NCBI GenBank assembly: GCA_900544995.1
Contig: UQXC01000031.1
Location: 1 to 23,806, forward strand
Source of the DNA: an uncultured Collinsella sp.
GTDB taxonomy: Bacteria > Actinomycetota > Coriobacteriia > Coriobacteriales > Coriobacteriaceae
DNA: 23,806 nt
Direction: 5' to 3'
In this document: one piece after another, positions 15,265 through 22,261 of the stretch
Position numbering within the stretch: the first letter of the stretch is position 1
Layout: the number at the start of each line of letters is the position of its first letter
Notes under the pieces: model-generated
The model's database searches: none
What the model saw: the letters and a program-made list of their open reading frames with translations, nothing else
What the model was told of the DNA's origin: nothing
Translations under genes and position numbers: made by a program

Positions 15265-16602
15265 TTAGGAGTTCGCCAGGTAGTGCTTGATCTCCCACTC
15301 GGTGATCGTAGACTCAAACTTATGCCACTCGTCGCGCTTCTTTTTGAGGAAGAAGCTGTGGATATGCTCGCCGAGGGCATCCTTCATAAACTGCGAGTCC
15401 TCAAACACGTCGAGCGCCTCTTTGAGCGAACGCGGCAGCGGCGTGTAGCCGGCCTCGACCATCTGGCGGTCGGTAAGCTTGAGCGTCTCGGCCGTTGCCT
15501 CGGGCGGGAGCTCCAGCTTGCGCTCGATGCCGTCCAGACCAGCCGCCAGCGTGACGGCGTTGACCAGATACGGGTTGGCCATGGGATCGGGACTGCGCAG
15601 CTCGATGCGCGTGGACAGCTGCTTGCCGGGCTTGTAGACCGGGATGCGGACCATACTCGCGCGGTTGCGCAAGCCCCACGTGGCGTACTGCGGCACGGAG
15701 TCGCCACCCGTGGTGATGCGCTTGTACGAGTTGACCGTGGGGTTGGTGATGGCGCTGATCTCGCGCGCGTGCGCCAGAATGCCGGCCATGTAGCGCTTGG
15801 CGATATCGGAGAGGTGGTACTTCTCGTCGTCCTCGCCCCAAAAGACGTTGTTGCCGTCGTGGTCGAATAGCGACTGGCACAGGAACATAGCGCTGCCGTC
15901 CTCGCCCGCCAACGGCTTGGGCATAAAGGAGGCGTGGCAACCGCTCTCGTAGGCCTGCTGCTTAATGATGAGCTTGGCCGTGGTGATGGCGTCGGACATG
16001 CTCAGGGCCTCGGCGTGGCGCAGGCTCATGCCGTGCTGTGAGCGGCCGGCGGCGTGGAAGGTGTACTCCACGGGCACGGACATCTTCTCGAGCGTGAGGA
16101 CTGTGTTGCGACGCAGGTCGCGAGCGGCATCGCTCACCGAAAGATCGAAGTAGCCCACGTTGTCGAGCGGCTCGGGGGTGTGCTCGTCGGGGAAATAGTA
16201 ATACTCCAGCTCGGCGCCCACGTTGAGCAGATAGCCGGCCTTTTCGGCCTTGTAGAACATGCGGCGCAGGGCATCGCGCGGGTCGCCGGCGAAGGGCTTG
16301 CGGTCGGGGGTACACACGTCGCAGAACACGCGGGCGACGCCGTTGTGGCTCGGGCGCCACGGCAAAATCTGGAAGGTCGAAGCATCGGGAAACGCCAGCA
16401 TGTCGGCTTCCTCGGGCGTGGCAAAGCCCTCGATGGCGGAGCCGTCAAAGCCAATACCCTCCTCAAAAGCGACCTCGAGGTCCTCGGGGCTAATGGCAAA
16501 GTTCTTGAGGCGGCCGAGAATGTCGACAAACCACAGACGCACAAAGCGGATGTCACGCTGCTCTACGGAGCGGAGTACGTAATCGATGTTCTGCTGGTTC
16601 AT
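15265..16602 (-). CDS. glnA: Type I glutamine synthetase
   Basis: GlnA makes glutamine from glutamate, ammonia and ATP. The 445-residue length fits the shorter GSI type found in Firmicutes and some Actinobacteria. Characteristic pieces are FVDILGRLKNFA, GFDGSAIEGF, the metal/glutamate segment LEYYYFPDE, GRSQHGMSLRH, the ATP/ammonia region NSYKRITTG and RIELRSPDPMANPY, and EALDVFEDSQ. The Tyr adenylylation loop of enterobacterial GlnA (NLYDLPPEE type) is not seen; the segment before the C-terminus instead ends in the feedback-inhibited short form. ATG 16602 follows AAAGGGGAG. A GlnR-box-like sequence lies upstream (16668-16683), and the presumed regulator gene is immediately downstream. Confidence 0.96.
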   Translation of the reverse strand: MNQQNIDYVLRSVEQRDIRFVRLWFVDILGRLKNFAISPEDLEVAFEEGIGFDGSAIEGFATPEEADMLAFPDASTFQILPWRPSHNGVARVFCDVCTPDRKPFAGDPRDALRRMFYKAEKAGYLLNVGAELEYYYFPDEHTPEPLDNVGYFDLSVSDAARDLRRNTVLTLEKMSVPVEYTFHAAGRSQHGMSLRHAEALSMSDAITTAKLIIKQQAYESGCHASFMPKPLAGEDGSAMFLCQSLFDHDGNNVFWGEDDEKYHLSDIAKRYMAGILAHAREISAITNPTVNSYKRITTGGDSVPQYATWGLRNRASMVRIPVYKPGKQLSTRIELRSPDPMANPYLVNAVTLAAGLDGIERKLELPPEATAETLKLTDRQMVEAGYTPLPRSLKEALDVFEDSQFMKDALGEHIHSFFLKKKRDEWHKFESTITEWEIKHYLANS

Positions 16603-16667
16603 GTCGCTCCCCTTTCTTTCGGGCGGGTTTCGACTGGTCTATATCGCAGATACTATCGCAGAAAAAT

Positions 16668-16683
16668 GTTTCCGCAGGGTTAA
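16668..16683 (-). promoter_or_regulatory. GlnR-box-like site upstream of glnA
   Basis: The minus strand reads TTAAC, six bases, GAAAC, agreeing with the actinobacterial GlnR half-sites (GTnAC-n6-GAAAC) except at one base. It lies about 66 bp before the glnA start and upstream of a weak TATAGA -10 candidate. Only a single box is seen. Confidence 0.45.
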
Positions 16684-16736
16684 AGCGTATCAAGCGCTCA
16701 AAAAACGTGCGCGAACAGGCAGTTGCGAACGAGCGG

Positions 16737-17108
16737 CTAGCGTTCAGATTCGGAGACAATTTGTCTACAGGCTCGTTCCAGCGTAGGGAACTCCATCGTC
16801 ACTGCATCCCAAACAACCGAGCGGTCGACATTGCCGTAATCATGCGCAAGATAATTTCTCATGCCGACAATTCCACGCCACTCAATTTCGGGATGAAGCC
16901 GCTGCGAGCGTTCCGACAACTTGCCCGCTTCTTCCGTCACCCTAAGCGCACACATCAAAAGGGAGTCCGCCAACGCCCTCGTCCGCACGTCATTCGCATG
17001 CAGAAACTGGTCTTCGGTGATATTAAAAGCCTCGATGCGCTCGTTCGTTTCAGAGATGGCCTCCAAAACCTCTTGAGCGCGGAGGCCGTCTGACTTACGC
17101 GCGATCAT
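16737..17108 (-). CDS. HepT-like toxin (HEPN/DUF86 ribonuclease)
   Basis: A 123-residue helical HEPN-fold protein. The catalytic R-x4-H-x-Y motif is present as Arg84, His89 and Tyr91 in GMRNYLAHDY. HepT proteins act as ribonuclease toxins that are blocked when their partner MntA adds AMP groups to the motif tyrosine. The gene starts 14 bp inside the preceding nucleotidyltransferase gene, so the two are translationally coupled. No other toxin of the RelE/YafQ kind is present beside it, although the partner carries a RelB/DinJ-type domain. Confidence 0.88.
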   Translation of the reverse strand: MIARKSDGLRAQEVLEAISETNERIEAFNITEDQFLHANDVRTRALADSLLMCALRVTEEAGKLSERSQRLHPEIEWRGIVGMRNYLAHDYGNVDRSVVWDAVTMEFPTLERACRQIVSESER

Positions 17109-17589
17109 AAAGGATCACTCCTTCGCGCTCGATTACCGCGGCAAGATCATCATCAAGATAGTCACTCGAGACGAGGTCAACCTGCTTCCCGGTTTCTTTG
17201 CGCACCGCCTCGCCAAACGCCGACAACGCGAAAAGACCAAAGCCATGCTCGCGATCGACTTCGAGACGCAAGTCAATATCACTATCGGCATGCGCCTCGC
17301 CACGGGCATACGAACCAAAAAGGATCACGGTCTTGATGGCGGGAATCGAGCTGGCTGCCTCGCGGACGGCGGACTCGATCCGAGCAATATCCAAAATGTC
17401 TGCGGCGACGTTTTCGCTCGCAGAGTTTTTACCAAGTGAAGGAACAAACGGCAGCGAGCGCTCGCGCAGCATCTGCCTCATAAACATATTGACTGCAACA
17501 GACGAAGTCATGCCAAGTTCTTCGCACAGCTCGGCAAATGAGTCTTTAATTGACGAGTCCACTCGCACACTCAGCACAGACGCGGCCAT
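17095..17589 (-). CDS. Hybrid antitoxin: RelB/DinJ ribbon-helix-helix fused to MntA nucleotidyltransferase
   Basis: Residues 1-50 (VLSVRVDSSIKDSFAELCEE, then VAVNMFMRQMLRERSLPFVP) match RelB/DinJ antitoxins, a ribbon-helix-helix DNA-binding fold. Residues 65-164 form a minimal nucleotidyltransferase with GSYARGEAHADSDIDL (Gly92-Ser93, Asp104, Asp106) and Asp138 in KQVDLV, the full MntA metal triad. MntA normally lacks a DNA-binding part and AMPylates HepT. The fusion is supported by a strong ribosome site, AGGAGGT five bases before ATG 17589, so the N-terminal domain is genuinely translated. Likely roles, by inference: the first part binds the operator at 17605-17613, the second silences HepT. 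Confidence 0.88.
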   Translation of the reverse strand: MAASVLSVRVDSSIKDSFAELCEELGMTSSVAVNMFMRQMLRERSLPFVPSLGKNSASENVAADILDIARIESAVREAASSIPAIKTVILFGSYARGEAHADSDIDLRLEVDREHGFGLFALSAFGEAVRKETGKQVDLVSSDYLDDDLAAVIEREGVILYDRA

Positions 17590-17604
17590 GGATACCTCCT
17601 GTAT

Positions 17605-17624
17605 GACATTGTCTATATATTATC
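17605..17624 (-). promoter_or_regulatory. Candidate promoter and operator of the RHH-MNT/HepT pair
   Basis: On the minus strand GATAAT (17619-17624) preceded by TG (TGTGATAAT, extended -10) lies 30 bp from the start, followed by the 9-bp dyad GACATTGTC (17605-17613). The upstream lacI gene ends only 42 bp away, so read-through is also possible. Confidence 0.5.
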
Positions 17625-17631
17625 ACACAGA

Positions 17632-18654
17632 CTAGCGCGAGGTCGAGGCGCGGTGTTCGATGTGGCCGGGAATCTCGATGCGTTTGGGCGCCAGCTTTGC
17701 GGCCTCGCCCACGGTGGTGGTAACAACGTCGATACGCTCGGAGAGGCGCTCGACCACGCGCTCGGCAATGGCGAGGGTGTCTTGCGCGGCCGTGGTCACG
17801 CCGCCAAAGAGCACGTAATTCCAGGGATAGTCGTCAAACGTTGCGATCTTGAGACCCGCCGGCAACGACGGTCCCAACTGTGCCAGTGCCTCGGTCAGGC
17901 GCAGAAAGACCAGGCCGTTGACGGCAATGAGGCCGAGCTTTTTACCTGCATAGCCGCGGATGGTCTCGTCCAAGCGACCGACACCCGTGGCGCCACCGTC
18001 GGCCAAGGTGACGACCTCGCCCGCAAGGCCGCGTCGCGAAAGCTCGTCGGCAAAGGCCTCGGCGCGCTCGCGACGCACGGGGCTGTCGTCGCTCGCCTCG
18101 GTGAGCAGGCACAGGCGCTCGCTGCCCGCAGCAGCCAAGGCGTCTACCAAGCCAGCGACCAGCTCACGGTTGTTAGATGTCACCAGATCGACACCGCCGT
18201 CGGCAACATCGCGGTCGAGCAGCACAACAGGCAGACGTCCCGCTGCCGCGGCGATCGCCTCGTCATTGCCTCCGCAGGTGTTGACGACCAGACCGTCCAC
18301 GCCAGCATCGATAAGTCTGGCGAGCGACTCGGCCTCCTTAGCGGGGTCGTTGCCGCTAATGGCCGTCATGAGCGAGCAGCCGCGCGCGGCGGCGCTGGCG
18401 GAAAGCCCTTCGAGCATGGCGCTCGAGAACGGGTTGGCGATGTCGGCCAGAATCACGCCGATGAGGTTGGTGCGCGAGCTGCGCAGATTGCGCGCGGCGG
18501 CACGCGGGCGATAGCCGGTGCGCTCGATAACCGCTGCGATGCGAGCACGGGTTTCCTCGGTCATCTGCCCGGGGCGGTTATTGAGATAGCGCGAAACCGT
18601 GGCCGGACTCACGCCCGCCTCGGCGGCAATGTCCTTGATTCTCATCTGCGCCAT
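17632..18654 (-). CDS. LacI-family repressor, probable regulator of kdgK-kdgA
   Basis: A 340-residue repressor: an N-terminal LacI helix-turn-helix (MRIKDIAAEAGVSPATVSRY, hinge near residues 45-60) followed by a periplasmic-binding-protein-like sensor (VILADIANPFSSAMLEGL, VDGLVVNTCG, VVLLDRDV, IATFDDYPWN). ATG 18654 is chosen since GGGGTG is upstream; the internal Met codon at 18645 has no site. The gene is divergent from kdgK, with LacI-type dyads in the shared spacer, so control of 2-keto-3-deoxygluconate use with a sugar-acid effector is likely but inferred. The expected family-end is intact; the toxin-antitoxin pair lies downstream on the same strand. Confidence 0.92.
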   Translation of the reverse strand: MAQMRIKDIAAEAGVSPATVSRYLNNRPGQMTEETRARIAAVIERTGYRPRAAARNLRSSRTNLIGVILADIANPFSSAMLEGLSASAAARGCSLMTAISGNDPAKEAESLARLIDAGVDGLVVNTCGGNDEAIAAAAGRLPVVLLDRDVADGGVDLVTSNNRELVAGLVDALAAAGSERLCLLTEASDDSPVRRERAEAFADELSRRGLAGEVVTLADGGATGVGRLDETIRGYAGKKLGLIAVNGLVFLRLTEALAQLGPSLPAGLKIATFDDYPWNYVLFGGVTTAAQDTLAIAERVVERLSERIDVVTTTVGEAAKLAPKRIEIPGHIEHRASTSR

Positions 18655-18739
18655 AGCGCACCCCGTTTCCCAATTGTCGGCAGTCTGAGCCATTTTAGGC
18701 ATTTTTTAAAAATCTCGGTTGCAAAACGCTGTAGGTGAG

Positions 18740-18783
18740 TATACTACAACTCGAAACGAAACCGATTTCGTAAACCGATTTCG
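18740..18783 (+). promoter_or_regulatory. kdgK promoter with tandem LacI-type operators
   Basis: TATACT (18740-18745) is a -10 candidate. Just downstream is the dyad ACGAAACCGATTTCGT (18756-18771), arms ACGAAA/TTTCGT, and its right-hand part AAACCGATTTCG occurs twice (18759-18770 and 18772-18783), 13 bp apart. A repressor bound here would block the transcription start. Confidence 0.7.
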
Positions 18784-18888
18784 GCAAGCGTTGGCACGGT
18801 GGTGCAAAGATGCACCCTACCGTCTTGGCACCTCCGTGTCAACGCCATATCAAAGGTGTACGCACGAGCAAGAAGGAGCTGCGCGACC

Positions 18889-19923
18889 ATGGGTAAAACG
18901 GTTCTTACCTTCGGCGAGATCATGATGAGACTCTCGCCCAAAGACCATCTGCGCATTGAGCAGGCGACCGAGTTTGATGTCCGCTACGGCGGCGCCGAGG
19001 CAAACACCGCGCTATCCCTGGCCTACCAGGGCGACAAGGCCGCTTACGTCTCCGTTGTCCCGGCCAACCGTCTGGGCGAGTGCGCTCTGCGTTCGTTGAA
19101 GGTCTATGACGTCGACACCACGCGCGTCGTGCGTCAGGGCGATCGCCTGGGCTCCTATGTCTTTGAGGTCGGCGCCTCGCAGCGCGGCAACGGCTGCGTC
19201 TACGACCGCAAGTACTCTGCCATCAACATGGCCAAGCGCGACGTCTTTGACTGGGACGAGATCCTCAAGGGCATCGATGTCTTCTATTTCTCCGGCGTGA
19301 CGCCCGCTGTCTCCGACGAGATGACCGCTGCGTGCAAGGATGCCCTCACCGCTTGCCGCGCCAAGGGCATCACCACCGTGTGCGACGTTAACTATCGCGG
19401 CAAGATGTGGTCACCCGAGAAGTCGCAGGTCACCATGAAGGAACTCCTGCCGCTCGTCGACATCTGCATCGCCAACGACGAGGATGCGCCTGCCGGCCTC
19501 GGCATGACCTGCGTTTCTGGTTCCCTTGCCCACGGCATCGAGGAGCGCGACACCTATGTCGAGATGGCCCGTCAGATCTGCGCCAAGTACGGCTGCAAAA
19601 AGGTCGCTTCGGTCGTTCGCAACATCTCCTGCGTCGAACGCTCCGTCTGGATGGGCATGCTCTTTGACGCCGAAAGCGGTGAGCACTGGTTCTCCCCTGC
19701 TCACGACGTACACGTGCTCGAGGGCGTTGCCGCCGGCGACGCTTTCAACGCCGGCCTCGTCCATGCCCTCATCAACGACTTTGACCCGCAGGACGCCGTC
19801 AACTACGCAATTGCAGCCTCGATCCTCAAACTCACCATCAAGGGCGATTCCAACCTGGTGACCGCCGACGAGATCGCCGCTGTGGCCAACGCCGCCGACG
19901 GTGGCACCCGCGTCGCCCGTTAA
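18889..19923 (+). CDS. kdgK: 2-dehydro-3-deoxygluconokinase (PfkB family)
   Basis: KdgK phosphorylates 2-keto-3-deoxygluconate to KDPG, the product of uronate and gluconate breakdown. The 344-residue protein shows the PfkB start TVLTFGEIMMRLSPKD, the substrate-side YGGAEANTALSLAYQG, VNYRGKMWSPEKSQ, and the C-terminal anion-hole segment VAAGDAFNAGLVHAL, in which the usual GAGD reads AAGD. ATG 18889 is chosen with AGAAGGAG upstream; the frame reaching back to 18799 has no ribosome site and would overlap the promoter. The kdgA aldolase follows 254 bp later, supporting a shared KDG pathway. Confidence 0.92.
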   Translation: MGKTVLTFGEIMMRLSPKDHLRIEQATEFDVRYGGAEANTALSLAYQGDKAAYVSVVPANRLGECALRSLKVYDVDTTRVVRQGDRLGSYVFEVGASQRGNGCVYDRKYSAINMAKRDVFDWDEILKGIDVFYFSGVTPAVSDEMTAACKDALTACRAKGITTVCDVNYRGKMWSPEKSQVTMKELLPLVDICIANDEDAPAGLGMTCVSGSLAHGIEERDTYVEMARQICAKYGCKKVASVVRNISCVERSVWMGMLFDAESGEHWFSPAHDVHVLEGVAAGDAFNAGLVHALINDFDPQDAVNYAIAASILKLTIKGDSNLVTADEIAAVANAADGGTRVAR

Positions 19924-19938
19924 TTCGTTCCCCATTCC

Positions 19939-20029
19939 GCGGGCCGCAGCTTTCCAATCCCATACCCCTGCGGCCCGCTCCCCGATTCCTCCGGTCGGGC
20001 AAAACCACCAGTCCCATTCCGGTTTTGCC
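19939..20029 (+). repeat. Two stable hairpins between kdgK and kdgA
   Basis: Hairpin one pairs GCGGGCCGCAG (19939-19949) with 19968-19978, 11 bp. Hairpin two pairs GGCAAAACC (19998-20006) with 20021-20029, 9 bp. Neither has a T-run, so they look like mRNA-processing or stabilising structures rather than terminators. Confidence 0.6.
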
Positions 20030-20046
20030 TGGCATTCCCTACATGA

Positions 20047-20127
20047 CTGGTCGAGCAGCCGGTTTTGGAATTGCTTGAACCCCAAGCAGTGCCTCCGATA
20101 ACCAATCCAGAATCGGCTCCTGACCAG
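20047..20127 (+). promoter_or_regulatory. Structured leader upstream of kdgA with competing pairings
   Basis: CTGGTC (20047-20052) can pair with GACCAG (20122-20127), and AGCCG (20057-20061) with CGGCT (20114-20118). An alternative stem CCGAT (20095-20099) with ATCGG (20112-20116) uses the same CGG, so the folds exclude each other. It matches no riboswitch family I recognise. Confidence 0.35.
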
Positions 20128-20177
20128 CACATTTGTCAATCACGCGCCCGTGCGCACCACACATCGAAAGGAACATC

Positions 20178-20819
20178 ATGTTCGATCAGTTCTACACCAC
20201 GCTTGAGTCCCTGGGCATCGTGCCGGTCGTCGTGCTCGACAAGGTCGAGGACGCCGCTCCGCTCGCCCACGCCCTTATGGCAGCTGGCATGAAGTCCGCC
20301 GAGGTCACCTTCCGCACCGCCTGCGCCGCCGAGTGCATCGCCGCTATGGCCGAGGCCGAGCCCAAAATGTGCGTCGGCGCCGGCACCGTCCTGACCGTCG
20401 AGCAGGTTGAGCAGGCTCGCGCCGCCGGTGCCAAGTTCATCGTCTCCCCGGGTTATAACGAGGACGTCGTGAAGCACTGCATCGACATCGACCTGCCCGT
20501 GCTGCCCGGCACCGTGACCCCCTCCGAGGTCACCGCGGCCGAGAACCTGGGTCTCAAGGTCACCAAGTTCTTCCCCGCGTCCCAGTATGGCGGCCTGAAC
20601 ACCATCAAGGCCCTCGCCGCTCCGTTTGTCGGTCACCGCTTTATGCCTACCGGCGGCGTGAGCACCGCCAACGTCGAGGAGTACCTGAGCTCCTCCGCCA
20701 TCATCGCCTGCGGTGGCACCTGGATGGTCAAGCCGGCCCTGTTTGCCGACGGCGACTTCTCCAAGGTCGAGCAGATCGCCCGCGAGGCCATGGACGTCGT
20801 CAAGAAGGTCCGCGGCTAG
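20178..20819 (+). CDS. kdgA: KDPG/KHG aldolase
   Basis: This 213-residue class I aldolase splits KDPG into pyruvate and glyceraldehyde-3-phosphate. The Schiff-base lysine is Lys130 (KVTKFFPAS), the general acid/base glutamate is Glu42 (AEVTFRT), and GAGTVL, SPGYNEDV, LPGTVTPSEV and MPTGGV complete the barrel motifs. The start is ATG 20178 with AAAGGA six bases upstream; the open frame from 20133 has no ribosome site. It ends at a strong terminator (20837-20874). Together with kdgK it forms the last two steps of a ketodeoxygluconate pathway; the genes that make KDG are not in the window. Confidence 0.95.
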   Translation: MFDQFYTTLESLGIVPVVVLDKVEDAAPLAHALMAAGMKSAEVTFRTACAAECIAAMAEAEPKMCVGAGTVLTVEQVEQARAAGAKFIVSPGYNEDVVKHCIDIDLPVLPGTVTPSEVTAAENLGLKVTKFFPASQYGGLNTIKALAAPFVGHRFMPTGGVSTANVEEYLSSSAIIACGGTWMVKPALFADGDFSKVEQIAREAMDVVKKVRG

Positions 20820-20836
20820 GTTTAGCTCTCTATCGT

Positions 20837-20874
20837 GAAAGGGGGCGTGCCCTAGACCTCGCCCCCTTTCTTTT
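20837..20874 (+). terminator. Terminator of the kdg operon
   Basis: GAAAGGGGGCG (20837-20847) pairs with 20860-20870 across a 12-base loop, followed by TTTT, 18 bp after the kdgA stop. Confidence 0.93.
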
Positions 20875-20975
20875 AAAGCGGCTCGGAAGCGCGCCGTTTC
20901 CGTCACGAACAAGAACCGAAACCGTCTTGTATGCTGATAGAACGTGACGGAAGCGACACGCCCCCGAGCCGCTTT
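20875..20975. repeat. Nested three-stem hairpin of unknown role
   Basis: Three coaxial stems: AAAGCGGCTCGG (20875-20886) with 20964-20975, 12 bp; TTCCGTCACG (20898-20907) with 20943-20952, 10 bp; ACAAGA (20909-20914) with 20925-20930, 6 bp. An 11/11 internal loop separates the first two. It directly abuts the kdg terminator, carries no frame, and could be a structured RNA or a palindromic element. Confidence 0.6.
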
Positions 20976-21037
20976 GCCTACTCGGCTGGCAACCGCGTCC
21001 AACTGAGCCACTTCGGTAAAAGCCGAGCCATCAAAAC

Positions 21038-21109
21038 AGCTGCGGCGCCGTCTGGAGGAATGGACCCTTGCTTCCGGTCTTTTCCTCCAAGCGGCGCCGC
21101 AGCTTTTTT
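21038..21109. terminator. Large bidirectional terminator-like hairpin
   Basis: AGCTGCGGCGCCG (21038-21050) pairs with 21092-21104 over 13 bp, with an inner GGAGGAA/TTCCTCC stem (21054-21060 and 21082-21088), followed by T6 at 21104-21109. On the minus strand TGTTTT follows, so it may also end transcripts of the gntR-type gene. Confidence 0.75.
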
Positions 21110-21131
21110 GTGCCCCGGTAGCGTCTCGCAC

Positions 21132-21194
21132 TTGCGGTGAATTACGGACTGTTTACGCCATCAGAGCCGCAAAACAATCCCTATTTCACCGCAA
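21132..21194. repeat. Palindromic element, TTGCGGTG family, copy 1
   Basis: Arms at 21132-21154 and 21172-21194 are complementary at 20 of 23 positions and begin TTGCGGTGAA. It lies 17 bp beyond the gntR-type stop; a relative with the same tip is at 21977-22043 on the other side of that gene. Confidence 0.75.
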
Positions 21195-21211
21195 CTAATG
21201 AAGGGGGCGAG

Positions 21212-21904
21212 TTAGATGGCCGTATCTTTGGACAGCTCAAAGTAATCGGGATGCAAGGCGATAACCGGGCCCTGCTCCTCGGGCATCAGGTGCAGGTGCG
21301 TCTCTGCCAGATAGCTCGCCGCGTCGGTATCGCCCCTCTTAATGGCCTCGAGAATCCGGCGATGCTGCCGACGAATCGGCTCCCAATCCAGATCCTGCGA
21401 CACCATGCGCAACCAGTTGTATCGCTCAAAATGCGTGTTGATGCTCTTCATCCAATCCCACAACATGTGACGACCGGCAATCTCAAAACACGTCTCATGG
21501 AACAGGTTATCCAGATCAAAGAAACGACGCGTCTCGCTATGGTCGAGCGACTCGGACTCGGCAAGAATCTGCTCGAGCCGACACTTCTGCTCGGGTGTGG
21601 CGGCAGAGCAGCATTTAATGAGCACGCTTCTCTCGAGTTTTTCGCGCAAGAAACAAGCGTTCTCGGCGCGTTCCATGCTGATCTTAGAGACATAGGTGCC
21701 GCTTTTGGGACGAGTTTCCACCAGTTCCTGCTCACGCAGGCGCACAAAGGACTCGCGAATGGGCGTGCGCCCGATTCCCGTCTCCTTTTCCAGACCAATC
21801 GCCGAAAGGCGCGTGCCAGGCTTGAGCTCGGCATAGATGATCTTAGAGCGCAATGCGTTGTATGCCTGGTCTTGCAGGCTCTGATAATGCTGGTGTTGTT
21901 CCAT
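21212..21904 (-). CDS. GntR-family regulator, FadR/FCD type
   Basis: A 230-residue regulator. Residues 10-75 are a GntR winged helix (LRSKIIYAELKPGTRLSAIG, GRTPIRESFVRLREQELVET). Residues 80-215 form an FCD ligand domain whose expected metal ligands are present: Asp132, His136 (DLDNLFHE), His181 (RRQHRRIL) and His203 (AETHLHL). Such proteins usually sense sugar acids, amino acids or carboxylates. ATG 21904 has GAGGG upstream; the frame to 22018 passes through a palindromic repeat and has no ribosome site. No metabolic gene is adjacent apart from the convergent kdg operon, so a sugar-acid effector is possible but unproven. Palindromic elements lie on both sides. Confidence 0.9.
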   Translation of the reverse strand: MEQHQHYQSLQDQAYNALRSKIIYAELKPGTRLSAIGLEKETGIGRTPIRESFVRLREQELVETRPKSGTYVSKISMERAENACFLREKLERSVLIKCCSAATPEQKCRLEQILAESESLDHSETRRFFDLDNLFHETCFEIAGRHMLWDWMKSINTHFERYNWLRMVSQDLDWEPIRRQHRRILEAIKRGDTDAASYLAETHLHLMPEEQGPVIALHPDYFELSKDTAI

Positions 21905-21976
21905 AAAGCCCTCGGATGAAGCCTCGGTTAATCGAATACCACCATGCAATACTATCGCATCCCCCGCCCCCTCATA

Positions 21977-22043
21977 AGTTGCGGTGGAATAGTTCCTGCT
22001 CAAAGCCTTCAGCAGCAAAAACAGGAACTATTCCACCGCAACT
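21977..22043. repeat. Palindromic element, TTGCGGTG family, copy 2
   Basis: Perfect 22-bp arms at 21977-21998 and 22022-22043 (tip AGTTGCGGTGGAATAG) with a 23-base loop. The tip closely matches copy 1 at 21132-21194. Confidence 0.88.
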
Positions 22044-22103
22044 TCCAACAGTCTTTTTGGGACGGGGCTTTTTGGCCACCCCGGGCCGCAGGTCGGCCCC
22101 TTG

Positions 22104-22261
22104 CCACAAAAGTGGCCCATCTACTACGTTAACACGGATAGCCTCGGCCATACCGAAAACCGTGAAAACAAAACCGCAGGTAGACAGCTTGTCGATTTTC
22201 GAAAAAGCCGACTATGGTTAACCCCTGCGGCTTAAACGTAGTAGATAGGCCCTTTTCGTGG
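22104..22261. mobile_element. 158-bp MITE-like element with imperfect inverted ends
   Basis: The left end (22104-22132) and right end (22232-22261) are inverted copies differing at a few positions; both contain ATCTACTACGTT or its complement. An inner stem CCGCAGG (22174-22180) with 22224-22230 is followed on the minus strand by TTTTGTTTT, like a terminator. No coding sequence. Confidence 0.6.

Larger units (their letters stand above)
20820..21211. other. Gene-free spacer between kdgA and gntR-type gene
   Basis: No credible gene in this 392-bp stretch between convergent genes. It contains the kdgA terminator, a nested hairpin (20875-20975), a second large hairpin with T-run (21038-21109) and a 63-bp palindromic element (21132-21194). 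Confidence 0.85.

Noticed and set aside
17653..18738. 361-codon plus-strand frame opposite the lacI-type gene
   Set aside because: Compositional shadow of the repressor gene and would run through its promoter.
20976..21030. tRNA-like segment on the minus strand (GTGGCTCAGTTGG)
   Set aside because: It recalls a D-loop, but there is no T-loop consensus, no matching acceptor stem and no CCA; a tRNA gene is not supported.
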